64,000 nt of DNA from Trichoplusia ni (GCF_003590095.1 NC_039478.1:10664001-10728000); one strand, 5' to 3'. Shown: positions 13,315 through 25,200, counted from the stretch's first letter. Numbers and translations: made by a program. Notes: generated by a model not told the origin, from the sequence alone.

Positions 13315-13387
13315 CACTAGCATCTTTCGATCGTCGTCGCCTATTCAGCGACCGCGCAACATGACTCGATCGAAAGTAGCACTAGTG
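13315..13387. repeat. 73-bp inverted repeat
   Basis: The ends CACTAG..TTTCGATCG and, in reverse complement, CACTAGTG..TTTCGATCG face each other across a short GC-rich centre. It lies about 320 bp beyond the SUPT3H stop codon. It is probably a tiny MITE or a foldback remnant. Confidence 0.55.
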
Positions 13388-13545
13388 TGAAGTTCCTAAG
13401 CTGCTGATTGTATATCAAAAGAAATCCCTAGTAATTAGTTTGCAATTCGCTGATGTATGTCGGCCCTAATCTGTGATGGTATAAAGATGGCTTTTCAATC
13501 AATTCATGTGTTACAATATTAAGAAGTGAGATCAAATGAACGACA

Positions 13546-13551
13546 TTTATT
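13546..13551 (-). terminator. Poly(A) signal for SUPT3H
   Basis: AATAAA on the minus strand, about 157 nt downstream of the SUPT3H stop codon. This gives a short, plausible 3' UTR. Confidence 0.5.
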
Positions 13552-13707
13552 TTTTGTGGATTTCACCCAAAACGGCATTACAAAAAACAAAGTACTTTTC
13601 TAACTTAACATGCATTATAGCCTACTTTAAAGTTTAAATAATACATAACTAGATATTTATAATCACTCTTAACTTAACAGTAATATACATATAAACATTG
13701 TATACTT

Positions 13708-14652
13708 TTAAAATGCTATATAGCGTATAGGCAGATCCAAACTCATGTTCCGATAAAACAAGCCATTCATTCCTACTTTCGGTGTATAATACCGCCTCAA
13801 TACCTCCCTAACTTCTGCTACGGTTATTGCTGGTACTCCTTCGTACCCAGACTTGATGTATACAGCATTGTGCAAGCTCACAGGGTTACAAAAGTAACCC
13901 CCTTCAAACTTGCTAAACGGATCTCCACTCTTTTTCTTAGCATCCTGACGGACTAGGAAAACTGCATCAACAATTTCTGCAACAGTTTCATAAGCAATGA
14001 AACATAATACTTCTAAAGCTGGCTGGGATAACTTAAATTCCTTCATGGGGTTAAGCCAGCGTTCCAATTTTGCGAACCCTTTACCAATTCCATATCCGGA
14101 CCTGAAAGATGCACACCTTGCTTTGTGGTAAGCTTCATACTTCTCAAATGTCATAGACTCAGTGATCTTAGCAGCTCGAACTTTTCTCAAGTAGTCTATG
14201 GCGTCAAACTTAATCTGGCCAACTTCATCAGCCTCATCAAACTCCCTGATGTAATCTATGTGTGTTCTTCGCTTTTTAATGGTAGGATCCTTTTCATCCT
14301 CTAGAATAATCCCTGTTATCAATGACTCAGCGGGCGAAGCGATGTTCAGAATACATTTCTTGTCGATTTGATCTAGTTTTAGTTGATAATCGTGCAAACG
14401 TTTCAACTTCACAATATTCTTCCTCATTAGGTAGATTATATCGTAATTAGTGATCCATTTACCGCAGCGGAGGTTGCAGAGCTGGTGGGCCTCCTGTATC
14501 ATGAACTTCAGCTGTTGTTGAACAATGCTCTCTACTAGAACGACGGTCGCAGCGTTTGGATTCGGGTTGTCACCAAAACCGTGCATCATATTTGAGATTT
14601 CCTTTTGAAAGTTTGTTGATTCGGTGCCTTCCATCGTAAAGTAGTTGGCCAT
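13708..14652 (-). CDS. SUPT3H: SPT3 homolog, SAGA complex histone-fold subunit
   Basis: Intronless 314-residue protein. Residues about 15-100 are a histone fold of the TFIID-18/TAF13 type: FQKEISNMMHGFGD, a VLVESIVQQQ helix, then a WITNYDIIYLMRKN segment closing with KLKRL. This is the order and spacing of metazoan SPT3. The second half (LERWLNP, LCFIAYETVAEIVDAVFLVR, GDPFSKFEGG) matches the conserved second, also histone-fold-like region of SPT3. The protein bridges TBP and the SAGA coactivator and acts in the nucleus. The ATG at 14652 is chosen because the histone fold starts shortly after it; a second in-frame Met at residue 7 is possible. Its 5' end faces HSCB across about 0.5 kb. The length fits the family (insect and vertebrate proteins of about 300-400 residues). 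Alternatives such as TAF13 are too short. Confidence 0.9.
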   Translation of the reverse strand: MANYFTMEGTESTNFQKEISNMMHGFGDNPNPNAATVVLVESIVQQQLKFMIQEAHQLCNLRCGKWITNYDIIYLMRKNIVKLKRLHDYQLKLDQIDKKCILNIASPAESLITGIILEDEKDPTIKKRRTHIDYIREFDEADEVGQIKFDAIDYLRKVRAAKITESMTFEKYEAYHKARCASFRSGYGIGKGFAKLERWLNPMKEFKLSQPALEVLCFIAYETVAEIVDAVFLVRQDAKKKSGDPFSKFEGGYFCNPVSLHNAVYIKSGYEGVPAITVAEVREVLRRYYTPKVGMNGLFYRNMSLDLPIRYIAF

Positions 14653-15159
14653 GGTTAATGAAAACTTTACAAGTTATCTGATTATTTTGTAAGCACTTCA
14701 GAAGTATACATTCCAATCAACAAAGAGCAATGTTTTCAAATGTCATTTTTATAGCCATGTTGCTCGTTTTGTAACGTCGTTTGATTGTCGGACACTGACC
14801 CCATGTTTTGGTTTATTACTCCAAAATAAAAGTCTGATTAGGTAAAATACATAACATAACTACTCAGTAATATAATTCCTTACTTTATAATAATATGGGA
14901 AACAGATTATTACGTTAAATGTGTACACTTTTAGTGTCAAAATAAATAACAAAACGTTCTGTCACCAACAGCTGATTGTCATTTTGTCTCAACGTCAATT
15001 TGCTCGAAAAATACGGAAGACTTTTGGCATGTAAAATAAAAATTAAAGACGTTAGACCATAGTTGTGTACATTTCACGACCTCGCTGAATATTTCATAAT
15101 ACATCACAACAATTTCAAGGCCCGTGCTAGTACGGAAGGAGTATTTTAACCTCAAAATC
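14653..15159. promoter_or_regulatory. Shared divergent promoter of SUPT3H and HSCB
   Basis: Only 507 bp separate the two start codons, which point away from each other. The interval must hold both 5' UTRs and both core promoters. I see no convincing TATA box at a sensible distance for either gene; both are housekeeping genes, for which TATA-less promoters are usual. Confidence 0.6.
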
Positions 15160-16883
15160 ATGAGTATAAGGAGTCTGTTATTCAACGATGTTATAAAAAA
15201 GTCTATTTACAAACAGCATCGACTTTTTTCGTGTTGGTCTTGTGGGAAGGATGTTCAGAGGGTGGTCCCTGCGTTGTTCTGCGGCCACTGCAATGCTATA
15301 CAGCACCCTATGAAAGGGGAGAACTATTTTAAACTGATGGGAGTAAGTGAGTCATACGACCTGGATGAAAATGTATTGGCGAAGAAGTATAAGGAATTAC
15401 AGAGATATTTGCATCCGGATAAATTCGCTAGTAGGTAAGTCGTCACCTGGGAAAATTAGCTATTGGATGTGTTACTAATTTGCTACAATTGAGGTATAAA
15501 ATGAAAGGAGAGGGGATAATGTTGATTAGCGATTAGTTGAAGAATGGAATATTTTGATGCATTATGTTTTTTCTTCCAAGGTTAGACTGGTATCATGTAC
15601 CTACCTACATTTACAATAGACCTGATATTGGACTCAGCAAAACAGTCTCATAGTAACCTGGTATGAGACTGTTAAAATACACATATTTTTATATACTATT
15701 ACTACTTTATTTTCAACATTTATTTCAAAGTAAATTCTTTTTGAGGTTGAGTTTGAAACATTGACCAGTTCTAAAAGTACTGCAAATCATATCTTTTTTT
15801 TTTGTTTATGTGCTTGACCCTTTGCTTGACTGGTAGAAATTAAAAAAATAAAAATATATTTTTTTAATTTTTCAGAGCGAAACAAGAACAGGAAATATCA
15901 GAGAGATATTCTTCCCTTGTGAATGAAGCCTACAAGACATTGTTAGAACCATTAACTAGAGGTAAGATAACATACTCATATTGTAAAAGGCAAAGTATGT
16001 TGTTAATGACATATTCATGAAATTTGGTGTATTCATAACTAATAACTAGAATCACCATATAGGCAGCAATGCTGGCCACTTGTAAATGTATTATAATTTA
16101 TATTTTCATGTTATAGGGTCTCCTAAAATTGATAGGTAGTGTGTGAAAGATATGAGAGATTTTCCTCTTCTATAGGTGATGTTAACAGATTAGATAGATA
16201 AGAATGAATTTACTAAACTGAGTTTTAAAATGGTGTGTTGCTTGATAGATAAGTTATAATATCTTAGATAAAAATCATCTATTTATGCTCTCATGTCTCA
16301 GTACTAACAATTTCAGTCACTTGCAAAAATTTTTAACTTTGTAATCAACCTTATGCGAGACAGACAATGAAAAACGCAATACAGTTTTGTGTATTGAATA
16401 AAAGGTTGAAGCATAATTTTTTTTGATAAAGTTTAAAAGTAAAAAATACTAAATATTTCCATACCCAAAAGGTAAACACAGAATAGTCAGAAAATAACAC
16501 TATACTCAAATAATTATTTTGCTGCAAAGTTATGTTAAACTGCATCAGGCGTCATCACGAAAACAAATTGTCTTATTTCAGGTATATACATGCTGCGTCT
16601 AAGAGGCAAAGACATTCCGGAGAACACAGAAGTTGACCAACAATTCCTCATGGAGATTATGGAGAAGAATGAAGAAGTAGAAAGCGCTGAATCCGAAGAA
16701 GAAATCATGGCCTTAAACAAAGAAAACAAAGCCAAAATAAAAAAGCTACAAAAGCAAGTATCCACAGCGTTTTTTGAGGGGGATTTAAAAAGAGTTATCA
16801 AATTATTAGGTATCATGAAATATTATACAAGCATAGACAATCAGATACAGACGTCGATTCGAAGCAAAGGAATTATACGATAA
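15160..16883 (+). CDS. HSCB: Iron-sulfur cluster co-chaperone HscB (mitochondrial J-protein)
   Basis: Three exons, 15160-15434, 15876-15961 and 16582-16883, join in frame (phases 2 and 1, all GT..AG) into 220 residues. The N-terminus MSIRSLLFNDVIKKS is basic and hydrophobic like a mitochondrial presequence. Next comes the metazoan-specific zinc-binding part (CWSCGK and FCGHC, two CxxC pairs). Then the J domain (NYFKLMGV to HPDKF, with the HPD tripeptide that stimulates the Hsp70 partner), and the HSCB C-terminal helical domain (MLRLRGKDIPE, DQQFLMEIMEKNEEVE). HSCB hands Fe-S clusters from ISCU to recipients with HSPA9. The ATG at 15160 is the first in the frame; the open frame extends upstream but without ATG. 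Human HSCB is about 235 residues, so the model looks complete. Confidence 0.93.
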
Positions 16884-18373
16884 AGCCATTGATCTGATGA
16901 CAATTAAAAAAGACAAATTGATTGTAAAATGTTTGTAAATAATTATTGATAGTTTATTTGTTGTGATAAGTTTTGAGCGAAAATTATATATCGTTATTGC
17001 AGTTTATTAATGTACTTTTATTAGAAGATCAAATGTCGATACAAATATTGAATACGGTAGTCTTAAAAGGCGGAGGAAAGGGCTTTTAGCAAAGAAAGCT
17101 TGGCGAAAAGCCTCAAAGAACAACGGTTTTTTAATGAAAATCTAAGCTTAAAACTAGTACCTACTTAAAAAGCAAGGCATTATAGCAGCAACGGTTTTGA
17201 CCTTATTTTAAAGACCTATATGCTTACTCCCGATACAAATGAGAATTAAGATTATTTGAGATCAAGTTGAAACCCGATACTAGCGCCATTTTTTGCAGTG
17301 GATCGTGTTGGAACTACAATCGATCGACTGCTTGCGACGCTGATCATAACTTGATTTCTTTGGATCGCACGAACCAATCGAATCAAAATCGAAATAGAAC
17401 AAAAAAAAATGTCTTGATACTAAACCCAGTGTTAGTGACCTTAGGCCTAATATAAAAACGCAAACCAGCAATATTTCGAACTACACAAACATAAATAAAG
17501 TATTAAGGTGTAGTACGGGAATCGGACTGGCTAGGCCCACTGACCACTTAAAAATAAATTAGTTACCATTTAAACATCTGTAAACTACCATTTAAAAATA
17601 AATTAAGTTGAGTAATGACATGGTATCACTTTGCTATAATTCAAGTTCAGTTTTAAACGTCTAAAACAAATTGCTCAGTAATTGATATCTATCTACTTAC
17701 TCTCATAATGATTGATGGTCATAAATGCTCAGTAATGACACACTATTTGCATTTCACTATTTGGGATTGAATAATCTTGATACTTTCTGAATGAATCACC
17801 ATGTGTTCTTCTGTGGTGTTACGGTTATTATTTATTTAATCAACGTTACTCTCGCGTATTTATCAGAATATCCCGACTAGTTTCAGATCCCACCGGGGTC
17901 CTTAATCACGAGCTGACCCGCCACCGCACTGTGCGGAATGTGCTGCAGTAAATTGCTAAGATTTTGCTCACATATTATAGTGATCAAAAAAATTATTCAA
18001 AGATTAACTCAAAGGAGGAAGGGTAGACATTCAAGCAGTTAAAACTAATCAGTTTATTTTTTATTAACCGGACACTCGTAATTTTTTAACGGAACATACA
18101 ATATCAACATATCCTGTTTAAGTAATGATAATTTCCTAGAAATGCATTAGGTACTATTTTGCTTTTAAATAAATGCTATACAGTCAGCAATAATCTGTTA
18201 GAAAGTTGCCTACTTTAAGACTTTCTTCAAGTACCAAGATGGTTTACTATCGAGGTGCTAGTTGAGCTTAATCTGTGTTCTGCGTTCGCGAGTATCATAA
18301 CACCGCGTGTGGTCAGTGGATCAGCATAGTTAGGTACATGTGTAGTGGTATTAGAAATCCAGATATATTCAAA
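16884..18373. other. Intergenic stretch between HSCB and protease
   Basis: AT-rich. The only structure I see is a repeat block near 17845-17945 shared with 42.15-42.24 kb. No coding exon is evident. The last ~100 bp should contain the protease promoter; the start-proximal sequence is not distinctive enough to call a TATA box. Confidence 0.5.
17845..17945 (+). repeat. Interspersed repeat, copy 1
   Basis: The order of phrases 'cgcgtatttatc', 'cccgactagtttc' and 'ggatc/agatcc.accgg.gtcctt' is shared with 42148-42240. Two diverged copies in one window indicate a dispersed repeat of unknown class. Confidence 0.5.
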
Positions 18374-20493
18374 ATGCGGGTGTGCAGTGGGTTTTTACTT
18401 CTATCTTTGTGCTTTCTACAGGGTGAGTATATTTGAAATGAATATTATTAAGTAGAGATTTAGATTCAGTTGCGAGTGCAATGAACACATTCAAATTCTT
18501 TGTTGGTGAAGTCGTTGGTAAAGAGACTAGCGTGTATAGCCAGGAGTCAAGGTTTCGAGTTTACTTTTTCTTGAGCTTTTAATTGGGAAGGCCTATGCCC
18601 AGCAGTGGACGAATATGTGCTGATGATGGTGATGATAGTGATTATCAGTTTGGAAGCGCATTTTGTGTATTCGAGTAATAGAGACAGTTCATAGATTCAT
18701 TTTATTTTTACATAACACTATTTGGACCTTTGCTGGACCGCACAAATTGAACCCATAACCCTAGAGCAAAGGTTATGTTATTAATAGAACCTATTCTTTA
18801 ACAGACCTGGATCTGTATTCCATGACAAGTGCCAAGTTTCAACATCATTTAAAGTCCAATATAAAACCTCATAATAAGTACCCCACTTTTTCGATTCCAG
18901 TAAACACGCAATACTACAGCATCCTAACGCGCGTTATCCAAGGCACTCCGACATCCATCGAGCAGTTTCCGATCATAGCTCAGCTGTTGCTGGACGCGTG
19001 GGGCAGCCAGGACTACATCCAGCACTGTGCTGGGACTATTCTGACATCACGGCATGTGCTCACTGCGGCACACTGTTTTCAATACAATGCGAATACAGGG
19101 AGGAAGTAAGGGATAACTGACTTTATATTTATGAACTGTTTTTAGAAGAGTATTTCAACTAAAAGAGTCTTTCAACGTATCCCACGTTGAAAGAATCTTA
19201 AAATGTTAACTCTATCTTATCAGTTATTGTAAACCAGTATCACCGGTACCAATATTTTAAAGAAGTAAAGTTTTTGTTGGGGCTACGATCTGTAATTTTA
19301 TTATTTCATGGCTTTTTCTTAAATATCAAGATGTTTTGGAAATTAAGTTGATAATAAAACTGTTTTAGTTTAAAATAGCCTAAGGTAGACGTGGACAAAT
19401 TGTTACAGTATTTTTTTCTAGAATCCATACAGTGTGTTTTGTGGGGACAAATTCACGCTTTAATAAGAAAAACATATATGTACAATATATAGTCGCTCCT
19501 TGTAAAACACTGGTACTTAGCTGAATCTGGTTGGACTGGAAGCCGACCCCAACATAGTTGGTAAAAAGAGTAGGGTAGTGATAAGGAATAAGAAAAACAG
19601 AAATCCATTTTCAAGCATCTGTCTGTTCTCTTTCTTTTTATCTCTTTCTACTGTATCTCCAGTATCTTGCTATACAAAAGATACAACGACCGCTTTAAAA
19701 ATGTTTGTTTCATTACAGTTACACTCTACCTAAATATTGGAAGATTCGTGTCGGATCCACATACCGGACACGAGGAGGCGTGCTCCACAACATTAAGTCA
19801 ATCATACCGCATCAAGCCTTCGACAAATACTTCTATACCAACGATATAGCTATGGTCGTTGTCTCCAGACCATTCTCCTTTAACAGTTATGTAAAACAAA
19901 GCACTATTATCAAACAAGGAGTGGAAATTAAGCCTAATTCGATGGCTACACTTATTGGTTGGGGAGTTATCGAGGTATGTCAAACTATTTTACAGATCGC
20001 TACTTTTTTGTAGTTTTCAGTCTATCGACACAAACGCAGCTTCAACTCTTATTTTTTTTTTGTTAATTCTATCGTGTAAGACTATTTTTTTTACAGTTGC
20101 AATCACAAATTATAATACCAATTTATCTCATATCAGCCAGAACATTTTATACGTATAATCAAGTCTCTTTTTTTTGCGTTACAGCCGGACGGCCCACAGC
20201 CAGATCAACTGCAACGTACCGCCCTCTTCACAATAGACCATAACATTTGCGCCTCTCGTTACAACACTATCGGGGCTGTGATCCAAGACTCTATGATGTG
20301 TGCTGGACGAGTAGACGCAGGAGGCCCTGATGGCTGCTTCGGCGACTCCGGAGGCCCATTAATATACAAAGGCTTGGTTGTAGGCATAGTGTCTTTTGGA
20401 TATTCATGTGGCCATCGATATTTTCCTGGCGTCTACACGAAAGTCTCGTACTACACAAACTGGGTTCTCACTACTGTTAGTAATAATAAATGA
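18374..20493 (+). CDS. Secreted trypsin-like serine protease (S1 family)
   Basis: Four exons, 18374-18422, 18805-19105, 19719-19974 and 20185-20493, join in frame to 304 residues. Residues 1-16 (MRVCSGFLLLSLCFLQ) form a signal peptide. A cysteine-free propeptide follows, up to Arg59, where R|VIQG is the activation cleavage. The chymotrypsin-fold domain shows the catalytic triad: His106 in LTAAHC, Asp159 in NDIAMV and Ser257 in GDSGGP. Asp251, six residues before the serine, is the trypsin-type specificity residue, so cleavage after Lys or Arg is predicted. Six cysteines fit the three invertebrate-type disulfides. There is no clip domain. Lepidopteran genomes carry many such enzymes, in digestion, the reproductive tract or haemolymph; the sequence alone does not say which. 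The 43-residue propeptide is long for a digestive trypsin. Confidence 0.9.
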
Positions 20494-20981
20494 TTGAAAA
20501 ACCAATGTGTTTTTATTTAATACAATAACAATACTGGGTTTGTTTGGATAGTAAAGTAGGTAGTTTCATTCTAAACTAGTATTTTAACTTCTTGATAGTT
20601 ATCATCTTCTTAAGAAATATATATTTCTACTACTTTCTACTACCTATAGTAGAAAACAAGGTTTAACTAATTTTAAAAACTGAATTTTATTTTACAGTCT
20701 CATTCAGAATTCGTAATTACTACGAAGGTATAACATTAAACAATTTACTATTAGTTGCTCTGATAACAAACCTCATTTTTATTTTTTTACAACAAGAATT
20801 TATAGAAAGAGTAGAAACTCAAACTAGTTGGGCAACATTACAAATTATCTATCAAAACTTATTGTCACTTGTCAAATACACTATCCAGCGAAGGAATTAT
20901 CGATTTTTTTTTCTAAAAAAACAACATTAAACGTTAGTTCGTTGATTTTAAGAAAGCTATTTCTTGCACATAAAACATATA
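20494..20981. other. Short intergenic stretch
   Basis: No gene is visible. It must include the protease 3' UTR and the promoter of the following two-exon microprotein gene. I see no canonical AATAAA close to the protease stop codon; the variant AATACA occurs about 25 nt downstream. Confidence 0.4.
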
Positions 20982-22220
20982 ATGGGCAAAAAGGGTGCTC
21001 TCACATTCGTCAAAGATTTCTATTACGATCCTTTTAAGTGGTAAGTACATAACCTCTTTTGGAAATGCGGTTATGCGCTGTTTTTTGCATTACGCTGTAA
21101 AATATGAATACACATTATAAATTTGTATTTCCTGCTGTTATGTAGTTAGGTATTAGTTACTTAAATTGAATATTGCATCATTATTTACACTACTCACATG
21201 TTTTACACGATTGCCTTGTGTTGAATGTTTTTTTTTTCTCTTTTCCTTTTCATATCAATTAGAAACAGTCTTCCTAACTGATAAATCTTTTTTTTTTAAT
21301 ATTGACAGTGAAATCATAATTTAGTAGGAATATATTATATTGGAATGTTTGTCTGCTTAAGTACAATCATATTCATATTGCTTGAAGGAATCAATTAAAC
21401 ATTTGGAATCTTCCTACACTTTCTCAAGACTTAGCAAGGGTCTACTGTCACTAGAATACTTGTAAAATAAATAGTATATCACTTGAACAAGTTCATCTTC
21501 CTTAGTATAAGTTGTGATTTATATTATTAATGTAAGCATTAAGCAAAGGAAATTCACATCAATAAAATAATTTTCTTTTTACTAGCCCGTATGCCTATTG
21601 ATTACAAATGTTGCAATTAATCTACTTAGTTTATCAGTTTATTGACATCTTTATCTATTTGTTTTATAAACATTTATTCTGATCTTGTGAAATTTTATAA
21701 CAGCAGCGGCAGAAACATAAATCTAATAATCTTAAATCTAAACATGAGCCTAGTAGCTAATGCCACTAAAGTACTCAAAAATCACATGAAATAAATAAAC
21801 CACTGATAAATTTCCGTGATTGTATATTTTGCTTGGTAGTTCTTATTATTGTTTTACATATATTTTTATTTAAAACTGAGTTTTTAGACAAAAAATTTTC
21901 AAAAGTACTAACGAAATAATTATTATAGCTAAGAGACCCAAATAAAACACTATGATTTTGAAATAAGCATAACCTTTTTCAATTTACAACTTACTTTTTT
22001 TTGCCTGTGTGTTTCAGATTTAAAAAACATGAGAATAAACAATTTATTCCTTTTTTTTTAAAAAGCATACCGATTTATGATAATACCTACTATGTTATCT
22101 GTACTGTACTTTTTTTATTGTTACAGGTCACTAGTAAAGAGCGTCGGAATATTTGCAGTCGGCGTCGTGATCGCGAGCGAGTGCTCGGGTTTCGAGATAA
22201 TGCCCGCGCTTCCGCAATAA
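20982..22220 (+). CDS. TOMM6: 50-residue single-pass membrane microprotein, TOMM6-like
   Basis: Two exons, 20982-21040 and 22127-22220, with clean GT..AG signals, encode 50 residues starting MGKKGALTFVKDFYYDPFKW. Exon 2 gives one hydrophobic segment (SLVKSVGIFAVGVVIAS) followed by an acidic/proline tail (FEIMPALPQ). The order of a basic/aromatic head, a G-F-A-G-V membrane helix and a short tail with a M-P/A-P-Q motif resembles the C-terminal half of TOMM6. TOMM6 is a small subunit that stabilises the TOM import channel of the outer mitochondrial membrane. The match is by eye and the protein is shorter than vertebrate TOMM6 (about 74 residues), so another small mitochondrial membrane protein is possible. 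AATAAA overlaps the stop codon. The GNS start codon follows after only 53 nt. Confidence 0.55.
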
Positions 22221-22273
22221 AAAAATAAAATACATTCTCATAAGTTACAAATAAGAATATAAACCACATAAAA

Positions 22274-25200
22274 ATGTTAAATTATTTATTGTTATTTACG
22301 CTCTTCGGAGTTGGTATTTGTCAACAAAAGAAGCCCAATTTCGTTTTGATTTTGACAGATGATCAAGATGTAGTGTTGGGCGGAATGGTTAGTACAGTGA
22401 TAGTGATGTGCAAATAAATGGATTAGGAACAATGTGTTGTTTTATTTGTTTGTGTTATTTCAGACGCCCATGAAGAACGTGCACCGATTTATTGCGAGTG
22501 AGGGCGTCACTTTCACTAATTCGGTAAGTGTTTACTAACATGTTACATAATAAGGATTAAATTATTTAATCTAAGCTAAAAATAATAGAACCTTTTATTT
22601 TTTTTAACTCGCAGTCTGGCATAGTCCAACTGTCAAAAGAAACCAACCATACGAATTAAGTTGCGTATCGTGTATTTGCTTAGTTTTATTCTGCTTTCCA
22701 TGCAGAGAATAAGTCATAATAATATTTATTGTTATGATAAAATTCGTAGAGCAAAATGTAAATGTGTTCAATCCGTCGAGGAAACTAGGAAAATGTTATC
22801 GCCCTATAAAGACAAAAAGATGGAAAAAAAAAACGTGAAAATTCTCGACAAGAATTCTGTGAAATATAATGAGATTTAATTCAAGATCCGAGATTGAATT
22901 TAAAGTTATAATTACTTTTTTTACGATGTTGTGTCTTGTCGTAAAAGTACCTATTTATTTTAATGAAAAAATACCGAGATATAAGTATTTTTATTGAAGC
23001 AAGCGTTTGATTAACCATAGACTCGAGAAAAAATATTTTTGCTCGTTCTTTTTTTTTTACGTTAACATGTAGGCTGAAACTGGGGTCAATAGTTTTTAAT
23101 CGGTGGTTAATCACCCCCCTGAAAATTCTCAACTATATGTACTGATTTTGTCTTCAACCTTTCCGAGTTAGGCAATCATTAAAGTATCAATAGGTACTTT
23201 CTATGGGTATAAACTATTGAGAGAAAAACCTGGATACATAAAAATACATTTTATTTATCTATTACGTAGATAAGCAAGGTCAATTACCCGAGATCATTAT
23301 GAAGTAAAACACAAACGAGCACACACAATACCTATTTGTTTACAAAACAAAACATGATCTGACGCACGGTCTATACTGGAAGGTTGAAACCGTTTAGTAT
23401 GCTGATCTTTTTTTTATTACGCATTGTTTTATAAGGTTAACAAAAACAGGAAGATATAACAAAGTTTAAAATTATACTATCACAATATTAAACCACATTT
23501 TGAAAATAATGGCAATTTCTGTATTATAGTAATATATATTCGCAACTTTTACAAAACGCCATCTAGCCTCAAACTAAGCATAGCTTGTACTATGCTAGCC
23601 AAGTGATAAACATACTCATTCAGATTAATTTAACCCAGACACAACAAACGATCGTATTCATCCTACAAACATTAGCTCTGGGAAGGAATCGAACCCACGA
23701 CCTCCGAGCAATTACGGACACTAACCACTATAGTCCATTTGTTAGATATAGAAAATTGAAATCTTAGTGTGTCTTTTACAAAGTTTCGTGTCCATAATAT
23801 TAGTAGATACCTAGGAATAAGTAAAATTTAGTATAGTTTTAAATTTGATGTTGAAGAATAGGTCCGTGTCATATAAAAAGGGGTCTGTGGATTGTGAAGG
23901 TCCAAAATGCCTTGTTGCCGTGTTCTTTACTTTGAAGATCACGATTTTTTTATTGGACTCCTGTACCACCAGTTCAACGTTAGAGAGCAGTGTAGTCAAT
24001 GGTCAAGACTCTCAATATGGGAAGAGATCTAGGCAATAACACAATTACAGGCCAGTAGAATTGATCAATTTTGAACACGAAACCGTCCAAATTTCGCTAT
24101 TCTCTTAATTTTCTTTTGATTCTCTTACACATATCCCAGGAAATTCTTTACCTATTTTCCCGTAATAATTAACACCGTTTTTTGGATATAGGGTGAAAAG
24201 CTAAAAACATTAATACACAACGAGGGTATACAGCAGACTTGCACCGTCAAAAAACATTCTGGTCCCATCCCGTCATGGCCAGAACCGCCATCACTTGTTT
24301 TATTTATAAAATAAAAAAAAAACATCCAGTGCTCTGGAATGATTTTTACGATAACCTTTCCCCACCGCTAGATTACGCCAGCGCAGGGCCTTGGAGCAAA
24401 TTCGGCCAATGGGGGTCCTTGGTTTGCTTCAGTTTCTCAAATTCTATTACTTTTGATGTGCTACCAACTAGTGTGTAGTGCAGTGCAAGTGTAAGTAACG
24501 TAATACAAACAATAACTTGCCGGGGAGAGCTCAATTTCAAAACTGAGGTACATTATTTAATTACGTTTAGACGAGCACTGGAGTGGAGTGGTGCCATCCT
24601 ATTTGCGGGGTTCGTAGAATTTTCAACCTTCATCCACAGTCTGTATCCTGCCACTGCTGGGCATAAGCCACCCCTTTTTCACGCCAATTTTTACTGATCC
24701 TGTACCAGCCTCATCCAGACTCGAGACTCCTTCTTGCTACCTTACTACTTGGTTAATCCTGGATTGCCTGTCCCTCTAGTACGTGACTTCACCGATCTGC
24801 TGTCCGAGTCGCGCCAGCTTGCTAACCGGCCTGTACCAGCACAACCACCTGACTATAGACAACAGTCTCCGCGGTGGATGCAATGGCCACTACTGGCGGC
24901 AGACCCTACAGAACCTTACCTTCGCTACAGTGCTTAAAGATGCAGGGTACAAGACGTTCTACGCTGGGAAGTATTTGAATGCGGTGAGTGCGAATCTGTA
25001 CCTTCTTAATTCGTCTATAAAGGCTGATAAAAAAAACTACTGACACTCATATAATTTATACACTTGTGGTCAGGCTACAACTGCACAAATTGACTAATCG
25101 CAAGCTAATTTGTATACGGTTGCCGGCCGGTCCGAGAATGCACGTTACGGAAGGCACGTTAAATTGTGGGTCCCGGATATTATTTATACATCGACTGAAC

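Larger units (their letters stand above)
4841..13545. other. Gene-poor repeat-rich intergenic stretch
   Basis: Short reading frames occur here but none shows a recognisable domain or a consistent exon chain. Identifiable contents are listed separately: SINE-like units at 8.2, 11.2 and 12.6 kb, a partial Helitron-like unit at 11.0 kb and a hairpin at 13.3 kb. Another interspersed unit with the phrase 'cgcaaaaactactgaacgga' or close variants appears near 6538-6660 and 10440-10570. A block beginning 'ggaaggcacgttaaattgtg' at about 10950 is the edge of a repeat also found at 25.1 and 41.7 kb. Confidence 0.55.

Noticed and set aside
24239..24478. 79-residue frame in GNS intron 2
   Set aside because: No recognisable domain, no splice link to GNS, and its codon pattern looks like background.
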